64,000 nucleotides of DNA from Melanopsichium pennsylvanicum (Eukaryota; Basidiomycota; Ustilaginomycetes; Ustilaginales): positions 62,001-126,000 of the forward strand of contig OAPG01000004.1 of the NCBI GenBank assembly GCA_900208305.1, in the 5' to 3' direction. The first letter of the stretch is position 1; each line of letters begins with the position of its first letter. The notes under the pieces were generated by a model that searched no databases, had not been told where the DNA came from, and saw only the letters and a program-made list of their open reading frames with translations. The position numbers and the translations under genes are program-made. Shown piece by piece: positions 52,665-62,258 of this stretch.

Positions 52665-53319
52665 CCTAAAAATCGGTGAGGGAGGTTGTAGTTATCGGTT
52701 GGTGTCTAGTTTTGCACGGCTGCTGTTGAAAGTAACTTTCCGGTGAGCTTTTCGAGCTTTTACCGAGATCAGACCTCTTTGAGCTCTACCCACGGTACAA
52801 TGTAACTTCGACGGTGAACGGGACGTTAAAGATGCAAGATAGTGATCAAAATAAGATAAAAGCTAGAAGAAAAGGTTGCACACAGTGTGGGGTTTGCCGC
52901 CAGAGTTGGAGGAAATTTTTGGGATTCGGATCTCGGTCTCACAATCTTTTTTATCTCAAGTGTCCCGATACGTCTCTTAATGGGCGCAGAGATGTTTACT
53001 AGACTGAGAATCATTCGGCCGGCAGACTCAGTCCAGACGCGCACGCCCTCTATCGACCACGTGAAGCATTCTCTGCCAAACTCCACTTTTTCTTGTGTGT
53101 CACCTTTGGCTGCACAGACACAAGCGCACCCAAACTGCACCAGCCAGCCTCTCTGCCACTCAAACCTGTCTGTCTGTCACAACTCCAGCACTACTTCTTT
53201 ACTCAGCCACACAAGCACAAATTCACAAATTCTTGTATTTTTCCGGCTACTTCTCGTCTAACTACAGTCTCTTCCCATACATTCCTTGTTCGATCATACA
53301 CCTTGTCTGGATTTCAGAC
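52665..53319. other. Divergent intergenic region
   Basis: About 650 bp between the IMP3 (minus) and UBP6 (plus) starts. It presumably holds both promoters. No gene is seen. Confidence 0.6.
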
Positions 53320-55077
53320 ATGGCAAAGATGGCTTCCACAATCCCTATCAAGGTCAAGCACAATGGCAAGATTCACGACATCACACTAGACACTGCTCAA
53401 CCTGCCGCTGCCTTCAAGCAGTCCATTTACGAAAACACAGGCGTGCCATCCGATCGCATGAAGGTCATGGTCAAAGGTGGAATGCTCAAGGACGATCATG
53501 ACTTGACCAAAATCGGTGCACGACCGGGTCAGACTTTCATGGTCATTGGCACTGCTGGCGAGTTGCCAAAACCTCCAACGGGTCCCATCACGTTCATCGA
53601 AGATATGACAGACTCTGAGTTGGCCCTGGCCACCAAGAGCAGAGTTGGATTAACGAATCTGGGCAACACTTGTTACTTGAACTCGACATTACAGGTGCTC
53701 AGAGCTATTCCAGAGCTGCAGACCGCTCTTGGCCAATTCGACGGTGGTCTCGGTGGCGTCGATGGAGAGAAGAATCTCACTGCGGCTTTGAGGGATCTGT
53801 ACAAGAATCTTTCGCAGACAACCGAACCTTTCCCTCCTTTTGCTTTCCTTACCATTTTGCGACAGATGGCCCCGCAGTTTGCAGAAATGTCCAGGGACGG
53901 CAACACCTTTGCCCAGCAAGACGCAGAAGAAGTTTGGGTACGCATCATTCAAGCTCTTCAGAACTCTCTCAACGGTCTCTCGCCTCAAGCTGCTGCCGAT
54001 TCTTCTCGAAAGTTTGTCGAACAGTACCTCACAGGTCACATGGTCATCAAGCGATCCACCGCCGAGGCACCCGACGAGCCCGCTTCAGTTTCTAAAGATC
54101 CATTCTCCATCCTCCAGTGCAACATTTCTTCTACCACCAACGAAATGTCTTCCGGTATTTTGGACTCGCTCAATCAGCAGATCGAAAAGACTTCTTCGTC
54201 GCTCAACCGTACTGCAGTGTACGACGAAACTTCGCGCATCGACCGAATGCCCGCGTATCTCGCCACCCACTTTGTGCGATTCTACTGGAGACGCGACATC
54301 AACAAAAAGTCAAAGATCATGAGAAAAGTCAAATTTCCGTTTGTTCTCGACGCCACTCCATTTTTGACGGACGAGTTGAAGGAAAAGACAAAGGAGACGA
54401 ATCTGGCGATCAAGAAGATCGAAAAGGATCGCGATGAGAGGGCCAAGATCCGCAAGAGGGCCAAGGCGAGAAAGGTTGCCGAGCAGAAAGCTGCCAAGGA
54501 GGCTGAAAGGACCGGTGGCGATGTGGCGATGGCAGATGTTGCTGCTGGCTCCGAAACCGATCCTGCTGCTGCACAAGGTGGTAAAGAGTCAGGAGATGCA
54601 ACCGAATCTGGCTCTGGCTCTGCTTCTGCTCAGAACTTGGGTTTAGTTTTGAACGAGCAAGAGGAGTTGGAACAGCGACAGAAGGAACGTGATTCGATCG
54701 AATCTACCATTCATGCCGATCTGGCTGCGGACGTAGGATGCAATGCGTCTGCGTTGTACGAGTTGGTGGGTGTGGTGACTCACAAGGGAGCAGCTGCCGA
54801 TGCGGGTCATTACATTTCGTGGGTTAGAAAAGATCTGGATGAACAGACCGAAGCGCTTATCGAAGCAAATGCGGGCGAGAATGCCGGTGGGGAAGGGAAA
54901 GGGAAAGGCAAGAGTAAGGAAGGAGACAGGTTGGATAAGACAGAGGCGGATGAAGAGTGGTACAAGTTTGACGATGATAAAGTGTCGGTGGTGGGTAGGG
55001 ACAAGATTCAGGCTTTGGATGGGGGTGGAGAGGATAGTGTGGCTTATATCTTGTTGTATAGGAGTAAGAAATTGTAA
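53320..55077 (+). CDS. UBP6: Ubiquitin-specific protease UBP6 / USP14
   Basis: 585 aa from the ATG at 53320 (MAKMASTIPIKVKHNGK); the reading frame is open upstream, but this start opens the domain cleanly. A ubiquitin-like domain (residues ~8-80, KVKHNGKIHDITLD, RMKVMVKGGMLKDD) docks on the proteasome 19S cap. The USP catalytic domain follows: Cys box GLTNLGNTCYLNSTLQVL with the catalytic cysteine at about residue 118, QQDAEEVW and the His box DAGHYISWV with histidine at about 497. UBP6/USP14 trims ubiquitin chains from proteasome-bound substrates. An acidic Glu/Lys-rich insert (about 390-470) lies between the two boxes and is longer than in yeast Ubp6. The family match is secure. Confidence 0.93.
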   Translation: MAKMASTIPIKVKHNGKIHDITLDTAQPAAAFKQSIYENTGVPSDRMKVMVKGGMLKDDHDLTKIGARPGQTFMVIGTAGELPKPPTGPITFIEDMTDSELALATKSRVGLTNLGNTCYLNSTLQVLRAIPELQTALGQFDGGLGGVDGEKNLTAALRDLYKNLSQTTEPFPPFAFLTILRQMAPQFAEMSRDGNTFAQQDAEEVWVRIIQALQNSLNGLSPQAAADSSRKFVEQYLTGHMVIKRSTAEAPDEPASVSKDPFSILQCNISSTTNEMSSGILDSLNQQIEKTSSSLNRTAVYDETSRIDRMPAYLATHFVRFYWRRDINKKSKIMRKVKFPFVLDATPFLTDELKEKTKETNLAIKKIEKDRDERAKIRKRAKARKVAEQKAAKEAERTGGDVAMADVAAGSETDPAAAQGGKESGDATESGSGSASAQNLGLVLNEQEELEQRQKERDSIESTIHADLAADVGCNASALYELVGVVTHKGAAADAGHYISWVRKDLDEQTEALIEANAGENAGGEGKGKGKSKEGDRLDKTEADEEWYKFDDDKVSVVGRDKIQALDGGGEDSVAYILLYRSKKL

Positions 55078-55208
55078 AGAAGAGAAGAAAAGGACTTGAA
55101 AAATTTTGTTGTTCTGATGATAGGATTAGGTTCCAAAAACGAGGGGGTGGGGAGAAGAAGCAATGCAGATGAATTGTTCCGATGGTGTTGTTGTGTCCGA
55201 GTCTGTGA

Positions 55209-55245
<37 letters not shown>

Positions 55246-55684
55246 AAAAGAAAGGTCAGATGTTGAGCAAATACAAATACAGAACGAGCAACTTGGGAAC
55301 GATTCTGTGAGATAAGACCTTGTGTCTCTATCAAGTTTTTTTTTTCTCAAGCCTAGTCTGAAAGGGTGTATCTTTTCTGACAATCGACTCCATTCGTTCG
55401 TTATGGCGGTAACAAGAGGTAAGGACTGAGTTTCGACACAAAACCAAACAAGTGTAAAGGGGAAATGAACTTAAAAAAAAACAAAACCTCCATATTGATT
55501 ATCGACAATCTACAACCAACATCCACATCCACATCCCAAGGTTCGTTCCCCTTGTTTTCACTTGACATCATCATTCATTCTTCCAGTGGAAACTTCTGCT
55601 GTGCAAAAACCCCTCCCCCTCACCCCTCCCTCTCTCTTCTCAAGTCAAAAAAAAAAAATTTAAAAAAAAGGAGGGGAGGCGGGA
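55078..55684. other. Intergenic gap between convergent genes
   Basis: 3' regions of UBP6 (plus) and the Pep12-type gene (minus). It contains a (GT)n run (55210-55244) and A/T homopolymers near 55338 and 55650. No gene is seen. Confidence 0.6.
55210..55244. repeat. (GT)n microsatellite in the UBP6 3' region
   Basis: About 16 GT units, seen directly, about 130 nt past the UBP6 stop. Confidence 0.92.
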
Positions 55685-56650
55685 TCAATTAAGTATGGCA
55701 ACCAAAACTACCGAAATCACAAATCCAATCACCAACAATAAAACAATACATCTCCTACCTGCTTTCCTCTGATATTCATGAGCTACCACCAACTCTCGAT
55801 CCGCACCCGACGTATTCTCCGCAATATTGTTAATGTTGAACTCGATGTTATCAATCATTCCACCTTGTTCTTGAACAATGTTGCCCAAGTCACGGAAAAT
55901 TTCGTTCAATTCTTGCACTCCTGATTCAATCTCTCTGATCTCGGCTTCTCGAGATGTGATGAGCGATTCTTGATATTCCAAATCCGCCTGAGTTGGTCCT
56001 TCAGGCAACAATTCCAAATCCAAGACTTCTTGTGATTCTGCTGCATCGTAGGTGCGATGCGAGGATTCTTCGGTATCGATCAACATTTGCTGTTGTTGTT
56101 GTTGTGGTGGTGGTGGTTGTGTTTGTGTACTAGAGGTGATAGAGCGATGAGCGGATTTCAACATTTGTCTCTCCTTCTGTTTGTCGGCTTCCAACTTTGC
56201 CCTAGTTTTGACCACCGCTTCCTTCTGTACACGCTGAAACGCCATTGCAGCACTCTGAAAATCACGTTGCAATTTACCCTGCGTCAACTTGGCGCCTCCA
56301 CTACTACTCATCGGACCCAATGGGAACGTGGACAAGTTCTTGATATCCGTCGTCGCATCCTTGACCAGTTGACGAGTTGTTTCGATCAAATCGTTGATAC
56401 GTTTGGACCAATCTTGCAAAGTGTTGGAAGAGGAAAGCTTGACGAGTTTCTGAATGGCAGTGACGTTGCTGTTGATTTTAAAGATCTGGAGGCCAATGCG
56501 TTTGGTAAGAGCGTCGAATTCTGGTGGTAACGATGAAGAGGATGTAACTTCATCGCGATAGAGGGGCAAAGGGGTTTTGCGCGATCCGTTGGAGCTACCA
56601 CCGCCACCATCGTTGCGTGATGAGGCGCCGGCCAAGTCGTTGAAAGACAT
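55685..56650 (-). CDS. PEP12: Qa-SNARE, Pep12/syntaxin-7 type
   Basis: 321 aa from the ATG at 56650 (MSFNDLAGASSRND); the open frame above it has no ATG. An N-terminal three-helix Habc-like region is seen (FDALTKRIGLQIFKIN, QDWSKRINDLIETTRQL, LQRDFQSAAMAFQRVQKEA). A Gln-rich linker follows. The SNARE helix (about residues 225-290) carries the zero-layer glutamine in the IVQEQGGMIDNIE context. A C-terminal membrane anchor (VLLLVIGFVISVVLVAIL) ends the protein. It would mediate fusion at the late endosome or prevacuolar compartment. Pep12 is preferred over Vam3 because of the tail anchor and the overall match, but the two are close. Single exon, divergent from the WDR89-like gene. Confidence 0.85.
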   Translation of the reverse strand: MSFNDLAGASSRNDGGGGSSNGSRKTPLPLYRDEVTSSSSLPPEFDALTKRIGLQIFKINSNVTAIQKLVKLSSSNTLQDWSKRINDLIETTRQLVKDATTDIKNLSTFPLGPMSSSGGAKLTQGKLQRDFQSAAMAFQRVQKEAVVKTRAKLEADKQKERQMLKSAHRSITSSTQTQPPPPQQQQQQMLIDTEESSHRTYDAAESQEVLDLELLPEGPTQADLEYQESLITSREAEIREIESGVQELNEIFRDLGNIVQEQGGMIDNIEFNINNIAENTSGADRELVVAHEYQRKAGRRCIVLLLVIGFVISVVLVAILN

Positions 56651-57339
56651 TATGTGCGATTGTGGATGGGGCAAGCTGTTGACAAGCAGAGTTTTGGTCG
56701 TCTTAGATAGTCAAACGGAATGTTGGCTGCTAAGATCAAGTATGTGTAACCGGCTTGCTACAGATGCGCATAGCAATGTTGATTGTCGCGGATCAATTCA
56801 GCCCAACAAATGCTTCAGCTTGAAATAGTGAAAAGGTGCAATTTTCAGAAGAGTCGCCAAACGACGTGATGTAGGTGTTGGATGTGAATATGATACGACG
56901 GGGGAGATTCGTGTAATATGTTGCGCGAATGTTGACGGTTAATTGATGATATTATGGTTATCGAGATTATCGGTAGTATGTTTACAGAGATTATCGACCG
57001 TGAGGAGGTGGTTAGATAGGTAAAGATGATGGATGCAAGGTATGAATCTGGGGGAAAGCATTGAGAACGCTGGTTCGGTGCCTGTTGAATGACGCATCCT
57101 CCTAGCCGACTGCGCTGACACTTTTTCTATTTCAGTCTCGGATTTAAACTTCCAAAATCTTTCTTGAAGTCGATTTAACAAAACTTCAATGAATGCCAAA
57201 CTCCGAATTCCGACTGAAGAGCGAGAAATTTTATCCAAGTTAGATCATTTCGCTCTTTCGACATCTTCGCTCCTCCAATCTTACCTTGTCCCCTCCTTGC
57301 ATCCCACTTCGCTTTACGTATACCCCGGAACGCAAAACG
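56651..57339. other. Divergent intergenic region
   Basis: Nearly 690 bp between the Pep12-type (minus) and WDR89-like (plus) starts. It presumably holds both promoters. No gene is seen. Confidence 0.6.
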
Positions 57340-58902
57340 ATGGAAGAATTGGACCTCACCCTCAGCGGAGCAGCTAGAGCACCGCTTCTTTCATCTACAA
57401 CCAGCCTCCATCGTGCAAAAGAACCGTTTCACGTACAGACCATTCCGCCAAACGCCCTGCCCAACGCTCCACCATCATATGTAACTCACCTCCTCTCCCT
57501 CACCACATCCTACGGTACACCAACACTCCTGGCAATCGCAGACGATTCTACTCTCACCCTCATTGACAAGACATCCGGAGTCGTGGCTGAATCCTTTCGT
57601 CCGTTCAAAGATGCTAGAATCACTGGTGCAAAAATTGTCCCTTTCTCCGCTAACAACAACAACAACAGCAACAGCAACAGCAGTAGTAGTAGCTCTTTAG
57701 CAGGATCCTTTGTAGCCAGTGTATCCAATGGTTCAGTAGCATGTTGGGACACAAGAACTGGCCTGACAAAACCTGTATGGACTCTTCAAGGTCAATCTAA
57801 AGCGCCCTACCTGTGTGTGGAGGTCAACCAAAGTGATACTAACACCGTCGTTGCTGGTACCGAACAGTACGGTCATGGAGATAGCGATATTGACATTTGG
57901 GACATTCGAAACCCAGCTGCTGGCGTAAAGAGCAAGTACAACGAAGTTCATTCAGACGACATCACTGTATTGCAATACCACCCAGATCATGTGAACCATA
58001 AAGGGATACTGTTGAGTGGATCTACAGATGGTTTGGTTTCGGCAATCGATACGAGGATCTCAGAGGAAGACGATGCGGTGATTTCAGTCGGAAATACGGG
58101 AAACAGCGTTGCCAAGGCGGGCTGGCTCTATCAAAATGACTCAAGCGTCAGTGGTGATGCTATGGATACATCTGTGGACATCAGCAACAACAACAATAAC
58201 AGTAACAACAAAGGCAACAACAGCAACTTGGTAGAAGAGGCGGATTTGAACCAAGTGGAAACCGAGTTGAGAAGGAAAGATTTGGGCAAAGTTTGGGCTA
58301 TCGGAGACATGCAAACGTTAGCGCTTTTCGATGCGGATAAGTTTGACCCCATCATACCTACTACAGACGTTCGATCAAGTTCCTCGCTTCGTCCACCTTG
58401 GAGTAGCGATTATGTTATCGACGCTTTCGCCTCGAATCAATTCTCCCACTTCCCCAATTCTACTTGTGGAGGTGAAGGATTGACCTTATTCGTTGGCAAA
58501 CCCGAAGGTGGATTTGCTACGCTTACCACCGATGCAAATGGTGCACAATGGGGATTGAGAGCGGTATTCCCAGAACAAGGTGATGGAACTTTCTACGGTC
58601 ATTCAGATATCGTTAGGAGTGTGGAATGGGATTCAAGTACAAATACTTTGTATACTGGTGGTGAAGATGGTAATCTTTGTTTTTGGAACTTTGATAACTC
58701 AATTCAATCCTATGGTTCGAATCCACTTCACTCCATCCCAGCATCTATTACAACATCATCAACATCAGTCACATACTACAACAACAGCACAGATCAAGCT
58801 TATGGTTCTTTCAATAGTACTAAAGGTCCAAATAGCATTAGAGGTGGTTCCAATGGTGCAAGTGGCTCCGCCAAGGGTCAACGTTATACTCCTTACAAGT
58901 AA
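57340..58902 (+). CDS. WD40-repeat protein, WDR89-like
   Basis: 520 aa from the ATG at 57340 (MEELDLTLSGAARAP); the frame above lacks an ATG. The WD-type blades include ADDSTLTLIDKTSG, GSVACWDTRTG, DSDIDIWDIRNP, STDGLVSAIDTR and the late GGEDGNLCFWNFD, which fits the end of the WDR89 family. Asn/Ser-rich tracts (AAC/AGC repeats near 57648-57690 and 58180-58230) interrupt loops between blades. The protein would form a seven-bladed propeller used as a scaffold. The yeast relative is poorly characterised. The C-terminal tail is Asn/Ser/Gly-rich. The family name is likely, not certain. Confidence 0.75.
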   Translation: MEELDLTLSGAARAPLLSSTTSLHRAKEPFHVQTIPPNALPNAPPSYVTHLLSLTTSYGTPTLLAIADDSTLTLIDKTSGVVAESFRPFKDARITGAKIVPFSANNNNNSNSNSSSSSSLAGSFVASVSNGSVACWDTRTGLTKPVWTLQGQSKAPYLCVEVNQSDTNTVVAGTEQYGHGDSDIDIWDIRNPAAGVKSKYNEVHSDDITVLQYHPDHVNHKGILLSGSTDGLVSAIDTRISEEDDAVISVGNTGNSVAKAGWLYQNDSSVSGDAMDTSVDISNNNNNSNNKGNNSNLVEEADLNQVETELRRKDLGKVWAIGDMQTLALFDADKFDPIIPTTDVRSSSSLRPPWSSDYVIDAFASNQFSHFPNSTCGGEGLTLFVGKPEGGFATLTTDANGAQWGLRAVFPEQGDGTFYGHSDIVRSVEWDSSTNTLYTGGEDGNLCFWNFDNSIQSYGSNPLHSIPASITTSSTSVTYYNNSTDQAYGSFNSTKGPNSIRGGSNGASGSAKGQRYTPYK

Positions 58903-59211
58903 CTATCTATGTTGCCTCATTCATTATGCATCTTCAATCCAATGGTATCACATTCAGTACAGCGGTCAGTTTGATTCATCGTTTGGTACGAAACATGGCC
59001 TTTTTTCCAATCCTGTCCGAGTGAGTGCATGGAAACTGGAAACAAAGAGGGTGCTAGAAAATGGGTACTTCGCCAAAGGCATGTAAATTTACAAATTGGT
59101 ATGGGTATCCGTCAAGCGATAGTTGAGCTTGATAAGCGGGTCGTGTATGGCCATCGGTACATTTGCACTCGGCTGGATGAGGAAGGTACCAGCTGAAAAG
59201 AGTCACTAAGA
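58903..59211. other. Intergenic gap between convergent genes
   Basis: 3' regions of the WDR89-like (plus) and DUF4112 (minus) genes. Nothing gene-like is seen. Confidence 0.55.
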
Positions 59212-59952
59212 TCAGCGCTTCTTCCTGTTCGCATCGACCGAAGCAGGCTGTGTGACTCGCGAACCAGCGTTAAAAGCGGCCTGGTTTCCCTTGTTGCTCT
59301 GCACAAGGTTCGAAGTGGAATTAGCGGTGGTGCTGCTACCTGTGGTTGTACCGCTTGCATTTGCCTGCTGCAAGTGGTTCTGTGCAGCGCTTTGTGCCGG
59401 GCTCCTGTCGTTCGGATCTCTCGGTGTCAAATCCGGCAGTCCTTTTGCCATGTTCTCTTCACCTCTCAACCTTAGCAGCTCTTCGAGCAATTTCGCATTT
59501 CTCGAATTGGTCCTCCAAGCTGCCATCACCACATCGCCCACTAGGGGCACGAAACCAACTCCAGCCGAAACGGCATTGTTGAAGATCATTTGCCTCGTCA
59601 GCCAATCGGGAAGATCATCCAGTTCGTTCTTGACGGGTCTGACTACGAGTGAGTGGTTGAGAATAGCGTTGACAAGATCACCAAGACCTGGAACAATACC
59701 GATGAAGAAGGTCCAGCCGAAGCGAAGACCACAGATGTGAAATCCTTTGTCGAGATAGTGTGCGCGCTTCTTGATTTTTTGGAGCAACTTTGCTTGTTTG
59801 CGGGTAAGCCCAGGCGGAAGAGGACGTTTGCGACGTTTTTGCTTGCCGTTGGGGGCGGTGTAGAACTCGTAGAGCGGGTCCTCGGGTTCGTACTTTTTGG
59901 CTTGGGCGCCCACAAAGCGCTTGGTGACTTTGTTAGCAACGTAGCTCGCCAT
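59212..59952 (-). CDS. DUF4112 domain protein
   Basis: 246 aa, starting MASYVANKVTKRFVG. A basic N-terminal segment (KQKRRKRPLPPGLTRKQ) leads into the DUF4112 core: AHYLDKGFHICGLRFGWTF, FIGIVPGLGDLVNAILNH, with GFVPLVGDVVMAAWRTNSRN in the second half. The core has two hydrophobic hairpins with the IPGLGD and PLVGD motifs typical of the family, so it is probably membrane-associated. The C-terminus is Ser/Asn-rich and disordered. The domain occurs widely in fungi and bacteria, but the function is unknown. Single exon. Confidence 0.85.
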   Translation of the reverse strand: MASYVANKVTKRFVGAQAKKYEPEDPLYEFYTAPNGKQKRRKRPLPPGLTRKQAKLLQKIKKRAHYLDKGFHICGLRFGWTFFIGIVPGLGDLVNAILNHSLVVRPVKNELDDLPDWLTRQMIFNNAVSAGVGFVPLVGDVVMAAWRTNSRNAKLLEELLRLRGEENMAKGLPDLTPRDPNDRSPAQSAAQNHLQQANASGTTTGSSTTANSTSNLVQSNKGNQAAFNAGSRVTQPASVDANRKKR

Positions 59953-60655
59953 CGTTGAAGTTGCTTAGGAAATTCGCTGACGATGTACGGGTTTGATAAG
60001 GCCAAGGTCTTTGGGTCCTTCAAGTTCTTCAAAGGTATACTTTCTGATGGAGCTGTACGATGGATGAAAGAGATCTAAGGTGAAGAGGGTTCAGAGGAAG
60101 GGTGGTGGCTTTGAAGCCCAAATGAAGGAGTTGTCCCCTGATTAAGATCAATTCTGAATTTGCTTCAACAGACTCACCTTAACTTAGGTTCGCACTAGGC
60201 TTTCCCCCAGTTTTCGGGGATTTGCAGACTGGAATGCGAGTTTGATATCCGTCGATCTTGCTTGTCAAGAATCACGCTCTGGTTACTCTACGGTGCTTTG
60301 GCAACAACACAGCCGCCTCAACAAAAATTATGATGTTGCGTGAGTGAAGAGTAGAATGGGTGAGCGTCAGTCAACTGAAAAAATAAAATTAAAAAGTGGA
60401 GTAAGTTATGCACTGCCTTTTTCGGCTTTCAGCGCTGAGCATCACACAGCGTTTACCGAGCGGTGTGTGGCGGAGAAAGGGTCGCGTGCGGTCTACGTCA
60501 GAGCCATCAAACCACCCGAAAATAGCCACGAGCGCTGAGACACTGTTGTTATGTTTTCTATCGTAGCAGCTCGACGCTTTCCCGATTCGAGACGCCTCTC
60601 ACGTCACAGCCAATTTTCTCCCAAGGCTCAGAATTGCTTTCCTCGATGTTACGCC
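59953..60655. other. Intergenic gap
   Basis: Upstream region of the DUF4112 gene and the start of a gene-poor stretch. No gene is seen. Confidence 0.55.
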
Positions 60656-61813
60656 TTAAATACTAACATGACAAAAAGCTTCGCAAAATCCGAGAATGAA
60701 CATCGACTTGTTGATATCTGACAGTCTTCCACTCGCCGGCTCGCTACGTATAAAGATTGCTTTAGCTTCTGGATGGTGTTGTTCAAATGTGTTGTTGATA
60801 CTACCCGTCTTTCCCGTGCTAGCGATCGAGTTCACCGGAAGCGCCTCCACACATTCTTGCCGAGCACTTGGTCAAGTTTGAGCATGGCCTTACGTACAGG
60901 TCGCACTTGACGAGCCCGACCCCACACTCAGAGGTACTGTATGTATTTTTTGATATTCACTCAGTAGCCCGGGGCGCATAGCATGCGTGTACAAGTATAG
61001 TATAAGCGTGGGATTGCTACAGCACCCATATTTCTGACGCAGTGACCGACATCTTTAAAGGCGAGTCCCACCGCTTTCAAGCACGAGACAAGCCCGTCTT
61101 GACAGTAACAGTGTCTCTACTTCTCATTTGCTCAAGCTTTTCTGAGACCAGAAAATTGAGCTCCCAAGACATCTGGCATCTCAAGGCCAACTCTTGAAAA
61201 GATGATGCAAGTAATGTCGAGCTCGACGACGGCAAGGTGGTTCCGCAGAGCCTTCTTTTCCAAGCAGAAGTGGTCCAAAGTAAATTTACTGTAGCTTGCA
61301 ACAGTCTGTCGTCATACGATGAGTCATAGCAAGATCACTCGCTGGTGGCTGTAGGGCAGTTGCGTAGCCGATGAGATGCGAGTGAGACCGCCGAACCTGC
61401 TCCGATATGTGGGCTCGAGACGAGTTTCGGCTTCAGGGGGCCACCGCAGCCGCAACAAACGATGGGACCACAAGATTCGGATTTCATTTCAGTCAATTAT
61501 GCTTAGATATGGTGATAGTGAAAGCAGCCTCTTGTAGCTCCAGTCGAAAAGCACCTCTGCGTAAGAATACAAGAGGATAAGGCATGATGGCGGTCACAAG
61601 GTCTTGCACTGTGCATTTGCTATACTGCATCATCGTAGTGGGAATAGTCGGCGACACCTGGTCGTTCCAAAGCACATTCGTCTTAGGCTTTGGGAGCAAC
61701 AGTGTTCGACCGACTGCAACGCTGTCAATTGGTCCTGCTTGAATCTTTTTAATCTCTATACTGTAAGCAGGCCCCACGTTGATCAATACGACAACCGATC
61801 CGATCCGGCCCAA
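60656..61813 (-). pseudogene. Coding-like minus-strand fragments, possible decayed gene(s)
   Basis: Three open stretches have protein-like composition. 61493-61760 reads VSPTIPTTMMQYSKCTVQDL and MPYPLVFLRRGAFRLEL up to a stop. About 61140-61290 reads LDHFCLEKKALRNHLAVVEL and GLEMPDVLGAQFSGLRKA in a frame that then stops. 60656-60870 reads PVNSIASTGKTGSI and RLSDINKSMFILGFCEAFCH. No consistent splicing joins them and no family is recognised. They may be exons of one gene, remains of several, or chance. Confidence 0.2.
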
Positions 61814-62258
61814 GTCGAGACGTCAAGCCAACAAGTCAGCGATACAGCAGTCTCGACATCGACTGGGACATACAGTGATGGCAGCTGCTTCCTTGTTCAT
61901 TGGAAGTGGCTTTCAAATATTTCGCTAGTCTCTGACCGACACAGCGTGAAAGACAAAGAAGCTCGAGTAACCTTAATTCAAATCCTCTTCGGCTTAAGCA
62001 TGCCGAATGAGCTTGGTGTATCTTGCCCGTCATTCTGTCAAAGATCGCCAAGGGTCACCGGTTATCTAGCCGAGCCATAATCAAGCCGTTGCCGGACTAG
62101 TTGTATTCCGTCTCTCCTATCTAGTTCCAGAAACGTCACCTGGGTCGGTGCAGATCCTACAAAACTCCTCCGTGACAGGTGTCTAAACATACCACCCTCG
62201 ATCGACCCCTCGAATTTTCAACTAGCTGCAATCAACTTGGACCCGACCTATTATTCAC
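61814..62258. other. Gene-poor gap before the last gene
   Basis: No secure gene. Short ORFs of up to 158 codons overlap each other on both strands. It probably contains the promoter of the gene starting at 62259. Confidence 0.45.
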
